A stretch of 33,447 nt of DNA from Phycisphaeraceae bacterium. GTDB taxonomy: Bacteria > Planctomycetota > Phycisphaerae > Phycisphaerales > Phycisphaeraceae. The notes under the pieces were generated by a model. It was not told the origin of the DNA. It saw nothing but the letters and a program-made list of their open reading frames with translations, and searched no databases. Both the position numbers and the translations under genes were made by a program. Numbering within the stretch: position 1 is the first letter of the stretch; each line of letters begins with the position of its first letter. The stretch is taken from positions 1 through 33,447 of the forward strand of contig JANQKT010000209.1 of the NCBI GenBank assembly GCA_028280965.1. Direction: 5' to 3'. Shown piece by piece: positions 32,939 to 33,447 of the stretch.

Positions 32939-33278
32939 GGGCGTGACGCCTCCTTCAGGATCTGGATATCCAACGCCTGGTCCGCCACCAGCTTCTTCAG
33001 CCGGGCGTTCTCCTTCTCCATCTCCTTCATCTGCCTGGCCATCGCCGGGTCCATCCCGCCGTACTTCGTCCGCCAGCGGTAGTACGTCTGCTCGCTGATA
33101 CCCAGGCCCCGGCAGACCTCTGGCACCTTCATGCCCTTGCCAAGCTCGATGTCCGCCTGACGCAGCTTCGCAACGATCCGCTCTGAACTATGACGCTTCT
33201 TCATCAAGGAATCCTTCCCGGCCAAAGGCCGGCTGGATTCTCTCACAACTCCTGGATCAAGGTTTCAGGGGAAGGTCA
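31956..33278 (-). mobile_element. IS3-family (IS407-like) insertion sequence, probably inactive
   Basis: The element of about 1323 bp is bounded by imperfect inverted repeats. The ends are TGACCCCCCGGG (plus strand from 31956) and, read on the minus strand from 33278, TGACCTTCCCCTGAAACC. Both continue with similar TTCCAG/ATCCAG and GTTGT...AGAGAAT blocks. Inside are orfA and orfB in the typical -1 arrangement. I see no matching 3-5-bp target duplication (AGGG left, CCCC right). OrfB carries an internal frame disruption and has no stop within the element. Confidence 0.85.
32929..33204 (-). CDS. IS3-family transposase OrfA (helix-turn-helix subunit)
   Basis: This 91-residue protein begins MKKRHSSERIVAKLRQADIE and contains a helix-turn-helix (VPEVCRGLGISEQTYYRWRTKYGG). 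It ends in a leucine-zipper-like helix (QMKEMEKENARLKKLVADQA), the usual IS3/IS407 OrfA layout. It binds the IS ends and normally fuses to OrfB by a -1 ribosomal frameshift near its 3' end. The ATG at 33204 has AAGGA seven bases upstream; an earlier in-frame start at 33246 lies in the terminal repeat region. OrfA itself looks intact. Confidence 0.93.
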   Translation of the reverse strand: MKKRHSSERIVAKLRQADIELGKGMKVPEVCRGLGISEQTYYRWRTKYGGMDPAMARQMKEMEKENARLKKLVADQALDIQILKEASRPNL

Positions 33279-33447
33279 CCCCTGGAACCCGCGCTGTTGC
33301 CCGTAGTCGCTGATGCCGTCCGCGTCGTCGGTGAAGTCGGCGTCCAGTACGATCCGTTGCCCGTAGGGCGTGTACCGGTACCGCTCGATGACGTCGCCGT
33401 CGGCCTCCAGCAGCGCCACCACGCAGAACGACGCGTCGTAGAGGTAG
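33276..33447 (-). pseudogene. RHS/YD-repeat protein fragment, cut by the IS element (5' end outside window)
   Basis: The 56 visible residues read YLYDASFCVVALLEADGDVI and continue with ERYRYTPYGQR and DYGQQRGFQG. This is the start of the RHS repeat-associated core. In complete RHS proteins the GFQG segment continues into a conserved block (H-D-x-E-T-G-L...) and then a variable toxin tip. Here the next codon is TGA, supplied by the terminal base triplet of the IS. The sequence on the far side of the IS does not restore the RHS core, so the 3' part was lost or moved. The upstream part lies beyond the window. Confidence 0.8.

Noticed and set aside
31956..33278. Target-site duplication flanking the IS
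   Set aside because: The bases next to the two ends (AGGG and CCCC, or TTGA and CTGG with longer ends) do not match.

Overview
The window looks like a high-GC planctomycete chromosome, probably of the Phycisphaerae type. This is inferred from gene content and not from a marker gene. The indicators are a secreted DUF1080 (3-keto-disaccharide hydrolase-like) protein, a CTPTR-type sulfatase, a XylR-like AraC regulator, a PadR/HAAS pair, a eukaryotic-type glutamine synthetase II, and a large surface protein with 'DGDGDVDDADF' repeats and a VPEP PEP-CTERM tail.

Positions 1-19490 are a GC-rich, tightly packed housekeeping block. It holds the 3' part of mutS overlapping a membrane-protein gene, nth convergent with a DUF1080 gene, argC, an Hsp20 chaperone, a PadR regulator with its membrane partner, a HAD phosphatase divergent from an amidohydrolase, and a nucleotidyltransferase with a small overlapping partner. 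It continues with tpx divergent from cysK, a MORN/CAP-like secreted protein, a sulfatase operon, glnII and a XylR-like regulator. Clear stem-loop terminators follow several of these genes.

At 19516-19571 there is the 3' half of a tRNA with no matching 5' half. Beyond it the character changes to accessory DNA: a complete type II-C-like CRISPR-Cas9 locus (19798-26702), a low-GC 1480-residue surface protein gene (27181-31623), a damaged IS3-family element (31956-33278), and an RHS gene cut off by that element at the right edge. I infer a genomic island whose left border lies at the tRNA remnant.

The CRISPR locus is the main system. It has 21 repeats of about 36 nt, of which the two at the low-coordinate end are decayed, and 20 spacers of 28-31 nt. 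Next to it lie cas2, cas1 and an unusually long cas9 (1333 aa) on the minus strand, with no cas4 or csn2. A tracrRNA gene on the plus strand starts next to cas9. It has a TTGACA-N16-TATCTT promoter, an anti-repeat matching 28 of 36 repeat positions, three stem-loops and a T6 terminator. The repeat 3' end resembles a promoter -10 box, as in Neisseria and Campylobacter II-C arrays, so each crRNA may have its own promoter. Cas9 keeps all RuvC and HNH catalytic residues. It also carries a four-cysteine, zinc-finger-like insertion in front of the HNH motif, a highly charged N-terminal insertion, and a long C-terminal region.
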